Shown: positions 1 through 6,640, numbered from the stretch's first letter. The stretch: 15,692 nt of DNA from Woeseiaceae bacterium (GCA_022866645.1 JALHUQ010000449.1:1-15692), one strand, 5' to 3'. Notes: generated by a model not told the origin, from the sequence alone. Numbers and translations are program-made.

Positions 1-2
1 AT

Positions 3-266
3 AGTCACGTCGATTGGCTGGTCATTTTGATGCATGGCATCTTGCTCACGGTCCTGGTACCAATCCCAATGTCGAAGCTGCACAGTTGTGGCCGCGGTCG
101 ACACCTTTAGTCACTCTTGCCGGAGTCTTGCATTTCCTTGTCAGACGCCGTTTCGCGCAGCCTGGGTGTGGCGAAGGAAATTCGAGCCGAAAAAGGCCAC
201 GATATTGACTACGTCCGCAAAAACCTGTTACTCGTGAGCATTGGCGCGATGCTGAAAGCCGCGTAG
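3..266 (+). other. Unrecognised coding-like stretch with an in-frame stop
   Basis: One plus-strand frame reads from the window edge to a TAG at 264-266 and is broken only by a TAG at 108-110. The first part encodes a hydrophobic run (VILMHGILLTVLVPIP). The last part (SLGVAKEIRAEKGHDIDYVR and on) looks like ordinary soluble protein. I do not recognise a family and see no ribosome binding site for either piece. It could be the decayed 3' end of a gene entering from the left, a short gene in 111-266 with a TTG start, or chance. No other gene is visible in 1-361. The stretch 267-361 is the leader of the next gene and contains a 15-bp palindrome at 313-327 (CGATGCC A GGCATCG). Confidence 0.2.
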
Positions 267-350
267 GATCGCTGAATAAACTTCAGATTCTTGATTCGCG
301 TAAGCTCAATCGCGATGCCAGGCATCGTTATTTCCACGGAAGCCCAGGAC

Positions 351-356
351 AAGGAG
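351..356 (+). promoter_or_regulatory. Ribosome binding site supporting the TTG start of the TerC-family gene
   Basis: AAGGAG lies five bases before the TTG at 362-364. It is the only good Shine-Dalgarno sequence nearby and no ATG or GTG is better placed, so it fixes this start. Confidence 0.75.
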
Positions 357-361
357 CGACC

Positions 362-1621
362 TTGATTTTTTCATTTATTACACTTGTCTGGATTGGCTTT
401 CTGCTGTTGATCGCCGTTGTCGTTTCATTGGACCTCGGTATTTTTCACAAGAAGGCGCACGTCGTCACGTTGCCGGAGGCTCTAGGGTGGACTGCGGTGT
501 GGGTCACACTCGCGCTCCTGTTCAACATCGCTATTTACTACCTCTACGAGCTAAACCCTGCCGGTTGGGATATGGACACGGAACAGCTGGCGGGGTCGGA
601 AGCCGCACTTCAATATTTCACTGGTTACCTGTTAGAAAAATCTCTGTCTATTGACAATATCTTCGTCATCGCAATGGTATTTGCGCATTTTCAAGTACCG
701 CTCGCCGATCAGCACAGAGTCCTGTTCTGGGGGATTCTTGGTGCCGTCATTTTGCGCGGCGTCATGATTATGGGCGGCGTTGTAATAATCGAGAGGTTCG
801 ACTGGGTTGTCTATTTGCTAGGCGCACTTTTACTGTTCTCCGCCGCGAATATGCTGGTCATGCGTCACGACAGCATCGCGTTAGAAGAAAATTTTGTGAT
901 TCGTCTGGTACGGCGAGCATATCCCGTAACCAGAGAGTTCCATGGCAGTCGCTTTTTCGTCCACGTCAATGGCGTGCGCTCTGCGACGCCGCTATTGCTC
1001 GCGCTGATTCTTGTCGAAACCAGTGATGTTATGTTTGCCATCGACTCGATTCCGGCGATCTTCGCAATCACTCGCGACCCATTCATAGTCTTTACGTCAA
1101 ACGTGTTCGCGATTCTCGGCTTGCGGTCGCTGTATTTCGTTCTAGCGGGATTAATGGAAAAGTTTCGTTACATGAAGGCGAGTTTGGCTTTCTTACTTGC
1201 TTTCGTCGGCGTCAAAATGATTCTGAGTCACCATTACCCTATTCCACACCTCGCATCACTGGCAATCATCGGCGGCATACTGTCGGTGGGTATTATCGCG
1301 TCGATGAAATCTGTACAGGACAATGCCGCCTTACTATCTCCGCTGGCAAATGATTTGGAACTGCTGGTTATCAAGTCGTATAAACAGGCTCGTCGGGCTG
1401 TCATTCTGATTGTGGGTTCATCAGTATTGCTGATAGGAGTGGCGATGATCCTCTTGCCCGGTCCCGCCATCATTGTAATACCGCTCGGTCTTTCAATTCT
1501 TGCAATAGAATTCGGCTGGGCACGACGCTGGCTTCGGAAAATTAAAACGAAGATCGCAGGTGGGCAAGAAGCGGTTGGAGATATTGTTGGTCGTGGTCGC
1601 CGAGCAGGACCCAAACAGTAG
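362..1621 (+). CDS. TerC/Alx family integral membrane protein with C-terminal PGPGW-like segment
   Basis: This 419-residue polytopic inner-membrane protein belongs to the TerC/Alx family. Characterised members are linked to manganese export and metal homeostasis, and others to tellurium resistance. Family hallmarks are visible: the acidic intramembrane residue in SLSIDN (Asp98) and the signature ETSDVMFAIDSIPAIFAI (residues 219-236; Glu219, Asp222, Asp228). About nine hydrophobic segments can be seen. E. coli Alx is about 320 residues. The extra C-terminal part (about 340-395) has LLPGPAIIVIPLGLSILAIE followed by FGWARRW, which resembles the stand-alone PGPGW family of small membrane proteins, so this looks like a fusion. 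The gene starts with TTG behind AAGGAG. No terminator is obvious directly after the stop. The family call is firm; the transported metal is inference. Confidence 0.9.
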   Translation: MIFSFITLVWIGFLLLIAVVVSLDLGIFHKKAHVVTLPEALGWTAVWVTLALLFNIAIYYLYELNPAGWDMDTEQLAGSEAALQYFTGYLLEKSLSIDNIFVIAMVFAHFQVPLADQHRVLFWGILGAVILRGVMIMGGVVIIERFDWVVYLLGALLLFSAANMLVMRHDSIALEENFVIRLVRRAYPVTREFHGSRFFVHVNGVRSATPLLLALILVETSDVMFAIDSIPAIFAITRDPFIVFTSNVFAILGLRSLYFVLAGLMEKFRYMKASLAFLLAFVGVKMILSHHYPIPHLASLAIIGGILSVGIIASMKSVQDNAALLSPLANDLELLVIKSYKQARRAVILIVGSSVLLIGVAMILLPGPAIIVIPLGLSILAIEFGWARRWLRKIKTKIAGGQEAVGDIVGRGRRAGPKQ

Positions 1622-1841
1622 AGAACTTTTGTCGAAACAAGACGGGAACGAAAAGACGTCGAGTGGAACCCGGCCCCAATCCGTGGTTTCAGGTCATGTG
1701 CATTCGGCAATTCGTCGCCAGTTGGCGGTGGGCACAACTGGCCGCTGTGTGATTATTCCGTCGTTGAAACGACTTGGCTCGTCACCGGGTCTTTTCGTGG
1801 TCAATCAAACACGCTGGCCGAAACTCTGCGGGGATTTTGTG
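1622..1841. other. Gene-free spacer after the TerC-family gene
   Basis: No frame here has a plausible start, ribosome binding site or recognisable product, and no tRNA or strong terminator is visible. It separates the plus-strand membrane protein gene from the minus-strand tRNA-Arg transcription unit and its repeat array, which begins at about 1842. Confidence 0.5.
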
Positions 1842-1964
1842 GGAGAGATGGATTCAGATCGCCTTGGGGCGATCTTCACCCCTTCGGGGCGCCTTTGGCG
1901 TCTAAAACGCTGACGCGTTTTATCGAACAGGAGTTCTCATCGGGATCCGGGCACGTCAAAAACA

Positions 1965-1989
1965 AAAAGGCCCCGTGAAGGGGCCTTTT
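1965..1989 (-). terminator. Second, repeat-borne intrinsic terminator
   Basis: A 10-bp stem AAAAGGCCCC / GGGGCCTTTT with a 5-base loop is followed on the minus strand by TTTTTGTTTTT. It is an exact copy of the terminator behind tRNA-Arg. The plus strand also has T-rich sequence after the stem, so it may work both ways and could stop read-through from the TerC-family gene. Confidence 0.75.
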
Positions 1990-1995
1990 GGTTTT

Positions 1996-2014
1996 TGGCG
2001 CGCCCGGAGAGATT
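1996..2014 (-). pseudogene. Copy of the tRNA-Arg 3' end (19 bases, with CCA)
   Basis: TGGCGCGCCCGGAGAGATT on the plus strand equals positions 2164-2182 of the tRNA-Arg gene: the CCA, the discriminator, the 3' acceptor strand and part of the T arm. The match stops at 2015. A more degraded version (GGAGAGATGG) sits at 1842-1851. There is no anticodon arm or 5' half, so no functional tRNA is encoded. Confidence 0.8.
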
Positions 2015-2132
2015 GATTCAGATCGCCTTTGGGCGATCTTCACCCCCTTCGGGGGCGCACTGCGTGCGTCCAAAACGCTGGCGCATTTTGTCGAACAGGA
2101 GTTCTCTTCTTCATCCAGGCACGGCAAAAACA

Positions 2133-2157
2133 AAAAGGCCCCGTGAAGGGGCCTTTT
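2133..2157 (-). terminator. Intrinsic terminator of tRNA-Arg
   Basis: Stem AAAAGGCCCC / GGGGCCTTTT, loop TTCAC on the minus strand, followed by TTTTTGTTTTT. It begins only six bases after the CCA of tRNA-Arg, so it should end that transcript. Confidence 0.88.
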
Positions 2158-2163
2158 GGTTTT

Positions 2164-2240
2164 TGGCGCGCCCGGAGAGATTCGAACTCCCGACCGCTCG
2201 GTTCGTAGCCGAGTACTCTATCCAGCTGAGCTACGGGCGC
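2164..2240 (-). tRNA. tRNA-Arg (anticodon ACG)
   Basis: The minus-strand sequence folds as a complete 77-base tRNA with a 7-bp acceptor stem GCGCCCG/CGGGCGC, discriminator G, and CCA encoded at 2164-2166. The anticodon loop CTACGAA gives ACG (2204-2206 on the plus strand), which is normally modified to inosine to read CGU, CGC and CGA. It corresponds by position to the argVYZQ cluster of E. coli, which has several copies; here there is one intact gene followed by repeats of its tail. It has its own promoter at 2291-2319 and a terminator directly after the CCA. Confidence 0.97.
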
Positions 2241-2290
2241 TTGGTCTGGTATTGCAGGAATTGGCGCTCGGCCTCCCGCAAGGGCCGCAC

Positions 2291-2319
2291 ATGGTACTCA
2301 TAGTGGCACAGCAGGTAAA
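2291..2319 (-). promoter_or_regulatory. Promoter of tRNA-Arg
   Basis: On the minus strand TTTACC (2319-2314), a 17-base spacer and TACCAT (2296-2291) are followed by GTGCGGCCC. The -35 box begins one base after the reductase stop codon. The predicted start near 2284 leaves a 5' leader of about 44 bases before the tRNA. The GC-rich discriminator is typical of stringently controlled stable-RNA promoters. The tRNA-Ser promoter is nearly the same sequence, which strongly supports the call. Confidence 0.7.
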
Positions 2320-2320
2320 G

Positions 2321-3352
2321 CTATTCCTCGTCCGCTTTCAGGCCCAATCGCGCATGCATAACAGGGCTCGTTGTGGTGTATTGGACGTGTATTTTCTTGT
2401 CCGGCTCGATCCGTTGTTTGATGGCGAAAGCCGCTAATGCTGCCTCGTGAAAGCCGCACAAAATAAGCTTCTTCTTGCCGGCGTACTGGTTGATGTCGCC
2501 AATGGCATAGATTCCCGGAGTTGAGGTCTCAAATCTCTCGGTGTCGACGTTTATTGTTTTGCGATTGATGTCGAGACCCCACTCGGCGATCGGACCGAGT
2601 TTGGGCGCCAGGCCGAAAAAGACCAGCATCTGGTCGACGTCGACCTCAAGGGTCTCACCATCCTTAATATCCACGATGGCTTTGGTGAGCACACCACCAA
2701 CGTGCTGCAGCTCGCTGACTTTTGCGTTCTCAATGGCGGTCACTTTGCCCGCCGCCGCCAATTCCCGCATCGCAGCGACAGTCGCCTCGACAGCCCGATA
2801 TTCGTCCCGGCGATGCACCAAGGTAATGTGCTTCGCGATCGGGGCCAGCTCAACGACCCAGTCCAGTGCCGAATCGCCGCCGCCAAGTATCGCGAGGTTC
2901 TTGCCCGTGTACTGCTGCGGATTGCGGACCCGGTACTGCACGCATTCCTCGTTCACATCCTCAATGCCGGTCGCCCGCAGGGCTCTCGGCTGGAATGAGC
3001 CAACGCCGGCCGCAATCACGACTGCCTTGGCCGAAAACTGCTTGCCGCCGTCAGTCTCAACGAAGAATCCGTCGCCTTCCGGTCGGACCACGGTGACTTC
3101 CTCGCCGAGGTGCATGCCCGCGGCGAAGGGCTCGATTTGTTTGAGCAGGTTTTCCGTAAGCTCGTCACCGGTGCACACCGGAATTCCCGGAATGTCATAG
3201 ATGGGCTTGTCGGGATACAGTTCGCTGCACTGCCCGCCGGGCTGGCGAATCGAGTCGATAATTTCAGATTTGAGACCAAGTAGACCGAGCTCAAAGACCT
3301 GGAACAGGCCGCAGGGCCCGGCACCGACGATGACAACATCTGTATTGATCAA
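2321..3352 (-). CDS. Ferredoxin/flavodoxin-NADP+ reductase, thioredoxin-reductase-like type
   Basis: This 343-residue FAD flavoprotein should pass electrons between NADPH and ferredoxin or flavodoxin in the cytoplasm. Motifs in order: the FAD dinucleotide fold VGAGPCG (9-15); GGQCSELYP (39-47); the NADP fold GGGDSA (157-162) with HRR (180-182) placed to bind the 2'-phosphate; and the second FAD motif GIYAIGD (280-286). The CxxC redox pair of true thioredoxin reductases is absent, which together with the length points to the YumC-type FNR. It starts with TTG at 3352-3350 behind AAGGAC (3366-3361). The next upstream gene on the same strand is tRNA-Ser, 59 bases away, with no clear terminator between. 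Its placement between the serV- and argV-like tRNAs differs from E. coli. The exact electron partner is unknown. Confidence 0.9.
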   Translation of the reverse strand: MINTDVVIVGAGPCGLFQVFELGLLGLKSEIIDSIRQPGGQCSELYPDKPIYDIPGIPVCTGDELTENLLKQIEPFAAGMHLGEEVTVVRPEGDGFFVETDGGKQFSAKAVVIAAGVGSFQPRALRATGIEDVNEECVQYRVRNPQQYTGKNLAILGGGDSALDWVVELAPIAKHITLVHRRDEYRAVEATVAAMRELAAAGKVTAIENAKVSELQHVGGVLTKAIVDIKDGETLEVDVDQMLVFFGLAPKLGPIAEWGLDINRKTINVDTERFETSTPGIYAIGDINQYAGKKKLILCGFHEAALAAFAIKQRIEPDKKIHVQYTTTSPVMHARLGLKADEE

Positions 3353-3411
3353 CTGTCTGTGTCCTTCGCGTCGATGGCTTACTGGACGAGGAATGCTCGT
3401 CGGCTGGAAAG

Positions 3412-3502
3412 TGGCGGAGAGAGAGGGATTCGAACCCTCGAAGGGGTATTAGCCCTTACTCCCTTAGCAGGGGAGCGCTTTCGACCACTCAGCCATCTCT
3501 CC
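3412..3502 (-). tRNA. tRNA-Ser (anticodon GCU)
   Basis: The minus strand folds as a 91-base class II tRNA with acceptor stem GGAGAGA/TCTCTCC, discriminator G, and CCA encoded at 3412-3414. The anticodon loop CTGCTAA gives GCU (3466-3468 on the plus strand), reading AGC and AGU. The long variable arm (stem AAGGG/CCCTT) is typical of tRNA-Ser. It sits behind csrA exactly as serV does in E. coli. Confidence 0.97.
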
Positions 3503-3624
3503 GAACCGTGTATTTCTTGGTCGCCAGGGTAGTGGCCACGGCGCCTCTATTCTTGACGAACTAAAGGTCAGTCGGGACCGCCCGGGAACGCAATTCCTGA
3601 GTCTCCCTACCGACTGGGCCGCAC

Positions 3625-3653
3625 ATAGTACTGTCAGTGTTATGCGAGGTAAA
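3625..3653 (-). promoter_or_regulatory. Promoter of tRNA-Ser
   Basis: On the minus strand TTTACC (3653-3648), a 17-base spacer and TACTAT (3630-3625) are followed by GTGCGGCCC. It begins 13 bases after the csrA stop. The predicted start near 3618 gives an unusually long leader of about 115 bases before the tRNA. It matches the tRNA-Arg promoter at about 30 of 40 positions without gaps. I see no terminator between the csrA stop and this promoter. Confidence 0.7.
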
Positions 3654-3666
3654 GCGGAAAACCGGA

Positions 3667-3879
3667 CTATTCTTGCTTATTCTCATCCGCCGAATCGGCC
3701 GCGCCTGCGCCGGTCTTCTCGCTCTGGATCCGCTCGTATATCTCTTCCCGGTGCACGGACACGTCCTTGGGTGCATTGATCCCTATTCGAACCTGGTTTC
3801 CCTTGACCCCGAGGACGGTGATCGTGACATCGCTCCCGATCATTACCGTCTCGCCCGCTCTTCGCGTCAGAATCAGCAT
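3667..3879 (-). CDS. csrA: Carbon storage regulator CsrA (RsmA)
   Basis: This small dimeric RNA-binding protein binds GGA motifs in mRNA leaders and controls translation and mRNA stability. It has 70 residues against 61 in E. coli, and the first 54 align almost residue for residue (MLILTRRAGET..., GVKGNQVRIG..., APKDVSVHREEIYERIQSEK). The RNA-contacting Leu4 and Arg44 are present. The extra residues form a polar tail (AADSADENKQE). The ATG at 3879 follows AGGAG/GGAAG. The gene lies 154 bases after alaS and before tRNA-Ser, as in E. coli. The leader carries a hairpin and GGA motifs that could allow autoregulation. Confidence 0.97.
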   Translation of the reverse strand: MLILTRRAGETVMIGSDVTITVLGVKGNQVRIGINAPKDVSVHREEIYERIQSEKTGAGAADSADENKQE

Positions 3880-3897
3880 GACTTCCTCTCCTGCCTG

Positions 3898-3916
3898 ACA
3901 GGGCTGCTAGCCCCGT
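3898..3916 (-). promoter_or_regulatory. Hairpin in the csrA leader
   Basis: On the minus strand ACGGGGCT and AGCCCTGT pair over 8 bp (one G-U) around an AGC loop. It ends 18 bases before the csrA start codon, directly upstream of the two GGA-containing stretches that form the ribosome binding site. It has no T run, so it is not a terminator. A role in csrA autoregulation is inference. Confidence 0.45.
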
Positions 3917-3949
3917 TCTTTTGCGCGTGTTAATCCATAAACTGTTGGA

Positions 3950-3979
3950 ATTCTAGCTGATTTTCGCGTCAGTTGTCCC
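3950..3979 (-). promoter_or_regulatory. Possible csrA promoter
   Basis: On the minus strand GGGACA (3979-3974), an 18-base spacer and TAGAAT (3955-3950) lie in the alaS-csrA gap. The -10 is good and the -35 is fair. csrA may also be read from alaS. Confidence 0.35.
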
Positions 3980-4033
3980 TCGCCACAGCAAAATCCCTGG
4001 AATCGTCTACTCGCCGGGTTGGGGGCCGCCAAA

Positions 4034-6640
4034 TTAGCCCAGTTGTTTCGCGACCCACGGACCGACAGATTCGAGTGCCTGGTCAAGAGCGCCGGCATCC
4101 GTTCCGCCAGCCTGGGCGAAATCGGGTCGCCCGCCGCCTTTGCCACCGACCTGCTCCGCGACCGGCCTTATCAGGTCGCCCGCCTTGATCTTGCCGATAT
4201 TGTCTTTTGTGACGCCCGCCGCCAGATGGACTTTGCCGCCTTCGACCGAGCCCAGAACAATGACGGCGCTTTTCAACTGATCTTTGAACCGGTCGACCGC
4301 ATCACGCAGTGTCTTCGCATCCGCTCCGTCCATTCGTGACGCCATGACCTTAATACCCGCAATTTCCACGACGCCACCAAAGGGGTCAGAGCCCTTTGCG
4401 CTGATTAACGCCTGTTTGGCGGTGGCCAGTTCTTTTTCCAGGTCTTTGCCGCGTTTCAGCAGTTGTTCGACTTTGGCTGCAGCCTGATCGGGTTGGCTGC
4501 GTAACATGCCCGCAAGATTTTCCAGCGATTGCAGGTTGCTGGTGATCCAGTCCAGGGCGCCTTTGCCCGTGACTGCCTCGATGCGTCGCACACCGGAAGC
4601 AACGCCACCTTCCGATGTGATTTTGAATACACCGATGTCGCCTGTCCGTTCGACATGCGTGCCACCGCACAGCTCAACCGAGAAGTCGCCGAGACGGAGC
4701 ACCCGCACTTCGTCGCCATACTTCTCGCCGAACAATGCCATTGCGCCCGATACGATCGCGTCGTCGTAGCTCATGACCTTGGTATCGGCAGCAGTATTCT
4801 TGCGAATCTCGTCATTCACGAGATCTTCAATTGTCTGGATCTGCTCTTTGCTGACGCCCTCGTAATGTGAAAAGTCGAATCGCAATCGATCCGGCGCGAC
4901 CAGCGAACCCTTCTGCGTCACGTGATCACCCAGCACTTGTCGCAGCGCCGCGTGCATCAAATGTGTTGCCGTGTGATTGAGACGAATAGCTTGCCGGCGG
5001 TCCGCATCGACCACAGCTTCCAGTTCATCGCCCACTTTCAGCTCACCTTGTTCAACACTGCCGAAATGCACATTGGCTTTGCCGCTTTTCTGCGTGTCCT
5101 CAACAAGGAACAACTTGCCGTCCGAGACCAGGATGCCCTTGTCGCCTATCTGACCACCGCTTTCGGCATAGAAAGGCGTCGACAACAGCACGACAGCACC
5201 GTCCTCGCCCGCGCTCAGAACATCGACGGCTTGACCGTCCTTATATAAGGAGACGATCGCGCTGGAACCCTCTGTGCCGTTGTAGCCCAGAAACCGTGTT
5301 TCTGCATCGGTCTTCAGTGTATCCCCGCCTGCAGCTCCAAACTTGCTCGCCGCCCGTGCGCGATCGCGCTGCCGGCCCATCGCCGATTCGAAGCCTTCCT
5401 CGTCAACACTGAGGCCGCGTTCGCGAGCAATGTCCGCCGTGAGGTCGACCGGAAACCCATACGTGTCGTAGAGTTTGAAAACCACCTCGCCCGGGATTTC
5501 CTTGCCTTTCAGATCAGCAATCGCTGCGTCGAGAATGTCTATGCCCTGGTCCAGAGTCTCAGCAAAGCGCTGTTCTTCTTTTTTCAACACTTTCTCAACA
5601 TGCGCCTTTGCCGCTATTAACTCTGGATAGGCGCCACCCATTTCCTTCACCAGCGGAGCGACCAACTTGTAGAAGAAAAGATCGTCGGTGCCTAATTTCT
5701 TGCCATGGCGAATTGCTCGACGAATGATTCGACGTAGCACATAACCGCGGCCCTCGTTCCCCGGCAATACGCCGTCAACAATCAGAAAGGAACAGGCGCG
5801 AATATGATCGACGATGACATTGAGGGAGCTCGAGCCATCGTTCTTAACACCGAGCACGTCGGCCGTCGCTTTCATCAAATTGGCGAACAGATCGATTTCG
5901 TAGTTGGAATGTACGCCTTGCATAACGGCGGCTATACGCTCCAGTCCCATGCCCGTGTCCACCGATGGTTTTGGCAAAGCCTTCATCGTGCCATCGGCGG
6001 CTCGATCAAACTGCATGAACACCAGGTTCCAGATTTCGACGTAGCGATCGCCGTCCTCGTCCGGCGATCCCGGCGGCCCCCCCGGCACATCAGCACCGTG
6101 GTCATAAAATATTTCGCTGCACGGACCGCAAGGACCCGTGTCGCCCATGGCCCAGAAATTGTCCTTCGCACCCAGACGCGAGAAGCGTTTTGGATCGATC
6201 TTCATTTCCTTCAACCAGATGTCGGCGGCCTCATCGTCATCTTCAAAAACCGTAACCCAGAGTTTCTCGGGTGCGAGGCCAAGCGTGCCGGTCAGGAAGT
6301 CCCAGCCGTATTGGATCGCTTCACGCTTGAAGTAGTCGCCAAAACTGAAGTTGCCGAGCATCTCAAAAAAGGTGTGATGTCGCGCCGTGTAGCCCACGTT
6401 TTCCAGATCGTTGTGCTTGCCCCCGGCCCGTACGCATCGCTGTGATGTCGTCGCCCGCTTGTAGCTGCGCTTGTCGTCACCCAGAAAAACGTCTTTGAAT
6501 TGCACCATGCCTGCGTTCGTAAACAACAGTGTGGGGTCATTGCCCGGCACCAACGGAGAACTCGCGACAACCTCATGATCGTTATCACGAAAAAACTCCA
6601 GGAACGCCTGGCGCAGCTCATTGCTCGTCATCGATTTCAT
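4034..6640 (-). CDS. alaS: Alanyl-tRNA synthetase
   Basis: This enzyme charges tRNA-Ala with alanine in the cytoplasm and edits misacylated Ser- and Gly-tRNA-Ala. At 868 residues it is close to E. coli AlaRS (876). The N-terminal class II catalytic domain begins LRQAFLEFF and carries TTSQRCVRAGGKHNDLENVG and GDTGPCGP (166-173). The editing domain has the zinc ligands HTATH (His556, His560) and CGGTH (Cys658, His662). The C-terminal C-Ala domain ends in a GGKGGGRPDFAQAGG region (832-846). Start: the ATG at 6640 or the in-frame ATG nine bases later (MTSNELRQ). The second aligns better with E. coli, but neither has a strong ribosome binding site. It follows recX by 73 bases. That gap holds a hairpin and a direct repeat which may be an operator. 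Confidence 0.98.
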   Translation of the reverse strand: MKSMTSNELRQAFLEFFRDNDHEVVASSPLVPGNDPTLLFTNAGMVQFKDVFLGDDKRSYKRATTSQRCVRAGGKHNDLENVGYTARHHTFFEMLGNFSFGDYFKREAIQYGWDFLTGTLGLAPEKLWVTVFEDDDEAADIWLKEMKIDPKRFSRLGAKDNFWAMGDTGPCGPCSEIFYDHGADVPGGPPGSPDEDGDRYVEIWNLVFMQFDRAADGTMKALPKPSVDTGMGLERIAAVMQGVHSNYEIDLFANLMKATADVLGVKNDGSSSLNVIVDHIRACSFLIVDGVLPGNEGRGYVLRRIIRRAIRHGKKLGTDDLFFYKLVAPLVKEMGGAYPELIAAKAHVEKVLKKEEQRFAETLDQGIDILDAAIADLKGKEIPGEVVFKLYDTYGFPVDLTADIARERGLSVDEEGFESAMGRQRDRARAASKFGAAGGDTLKTDAETRFLGYNGTEGSSAIVSLYKDGQAVDVLSAGEDGAVVLLSTPFYAESGGQIGDKGILVSDGKLFLVEDTQKSGKANVHFGSVEQGELKVGDELEAVVDADRRQAIRLNHTATHLMHAALRQVLGDHVTQKGSLVAPDRLRFDFSHYEGVSKEQIQTIEDLVNDEIRKNTAADTKVMSYDDAIVSGAMALFGEKYGDEVRVLRLGDFSVELCGGTHVERTGDIGVFKITSEGGVASGVRRIEAVTGKGALDWITSNLQSLENLAGMLRSQPDQAAAKVEQLLKRGKDLEKELATAKQALISAKGSDPFGGVVEIAGIKVMASRMDGADAKTLRDAVDRFKDQLKSAVIVLGSVEGGKVHLAAGVTKDNIGKIKAGDLIRPVAEQVGGKGGGRPDFAQAGGTDAGALDQALESVGPWVAKQLG

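Larger units (their letters stand above)
1842..2182 (-). repeat. Tandem repeat of about 165 bp containing tRNA-Arg 3'-end copies and terminators
   Basis: Two units (about 1842-2005 and 2006-2173) are followed by a truncated third start at 2174-2182 that is the 3' end of tRNA-Arg itself. The spacing is 164 then 168 bp. The stretch 1957-2014 is identical to 2125-2182 (58 bp): it contains a terminator hairpin plus the last 19 bases of the tRNA gene. The rest of each unit is similar, roughly 80% by eye. Read on the minus strand, each unit runs: tRNA tail, terminator, then A/T-flanked and GC-rich hairpins. Hairpins on the plus strand are AGATCGCC/GGCGATCT (2020-2039; counterpart 1856-1875), CCCC(C)TTC(G)GGGG (2043-2055; 1879-1889), CGCAC/GTGCG (2056-2068; different sequence at 1889-1903) and AAAACGC/GCGTTTT (1904-1921; imperfect at 2072-2089). 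The layout resembles the repeats behind E. coli tyrT, which also begin with the 3' end of their tRNA. Confidence 0.85.

Noticed and set aside
267..361. Possible yybP-ykoY manganese riboswitch before the TerC-family gene
   Set aside because: Such switches are common upstream of this family, but the stretch is short and I could not find the conserved loop motifs or an expression platform.
1560..1913. 117-codon plus-strand frame overlapping the end of the TerC-family gene
   Set aside because: No ribosome binding site or recognisable product; it overlaps a real gene in another frame and runs into the repeat array.
1876..2133. 85-codon minus-strand frame spanning both repeat units, compared with tpr of E. 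coli tyrT
   Set aside because: It begins inside the tRNA-Arg terminator, has no ribosome binding site, and its internal repetition only reflects the DNA repeat. There is no evidence of translation.
1995..2437. Two plus-strand reading frames over the tRNA-Arg (with ARPERFELPTARF and GEIRTPDRSVRSR)
   Set aside because: These are the well-known false proteins read from the antisense strand of tRNA genes. They cross the tRNA, the terminator and the reductase 3' end.
2541..3200. 219-codon plus-strand frame opposite the reductase
   Set aside because: Composition is serine-, proline- and arginine-rich, as expected for the antisense of a GC-rich gene; the minus strand holds a clear enzyme.
3385..3401. 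Hairpin GACGAG/CTCGTC between tRNA-Ser and the reductase as a terminator
   Set aside because: Only six base pairs and no T run on the minus strand.
5804..6445. 213-codon plus-strand frame opposite alaS
   Set aside because: Shadow of the highly conserved AlaRS catalytic domain; no independent support.
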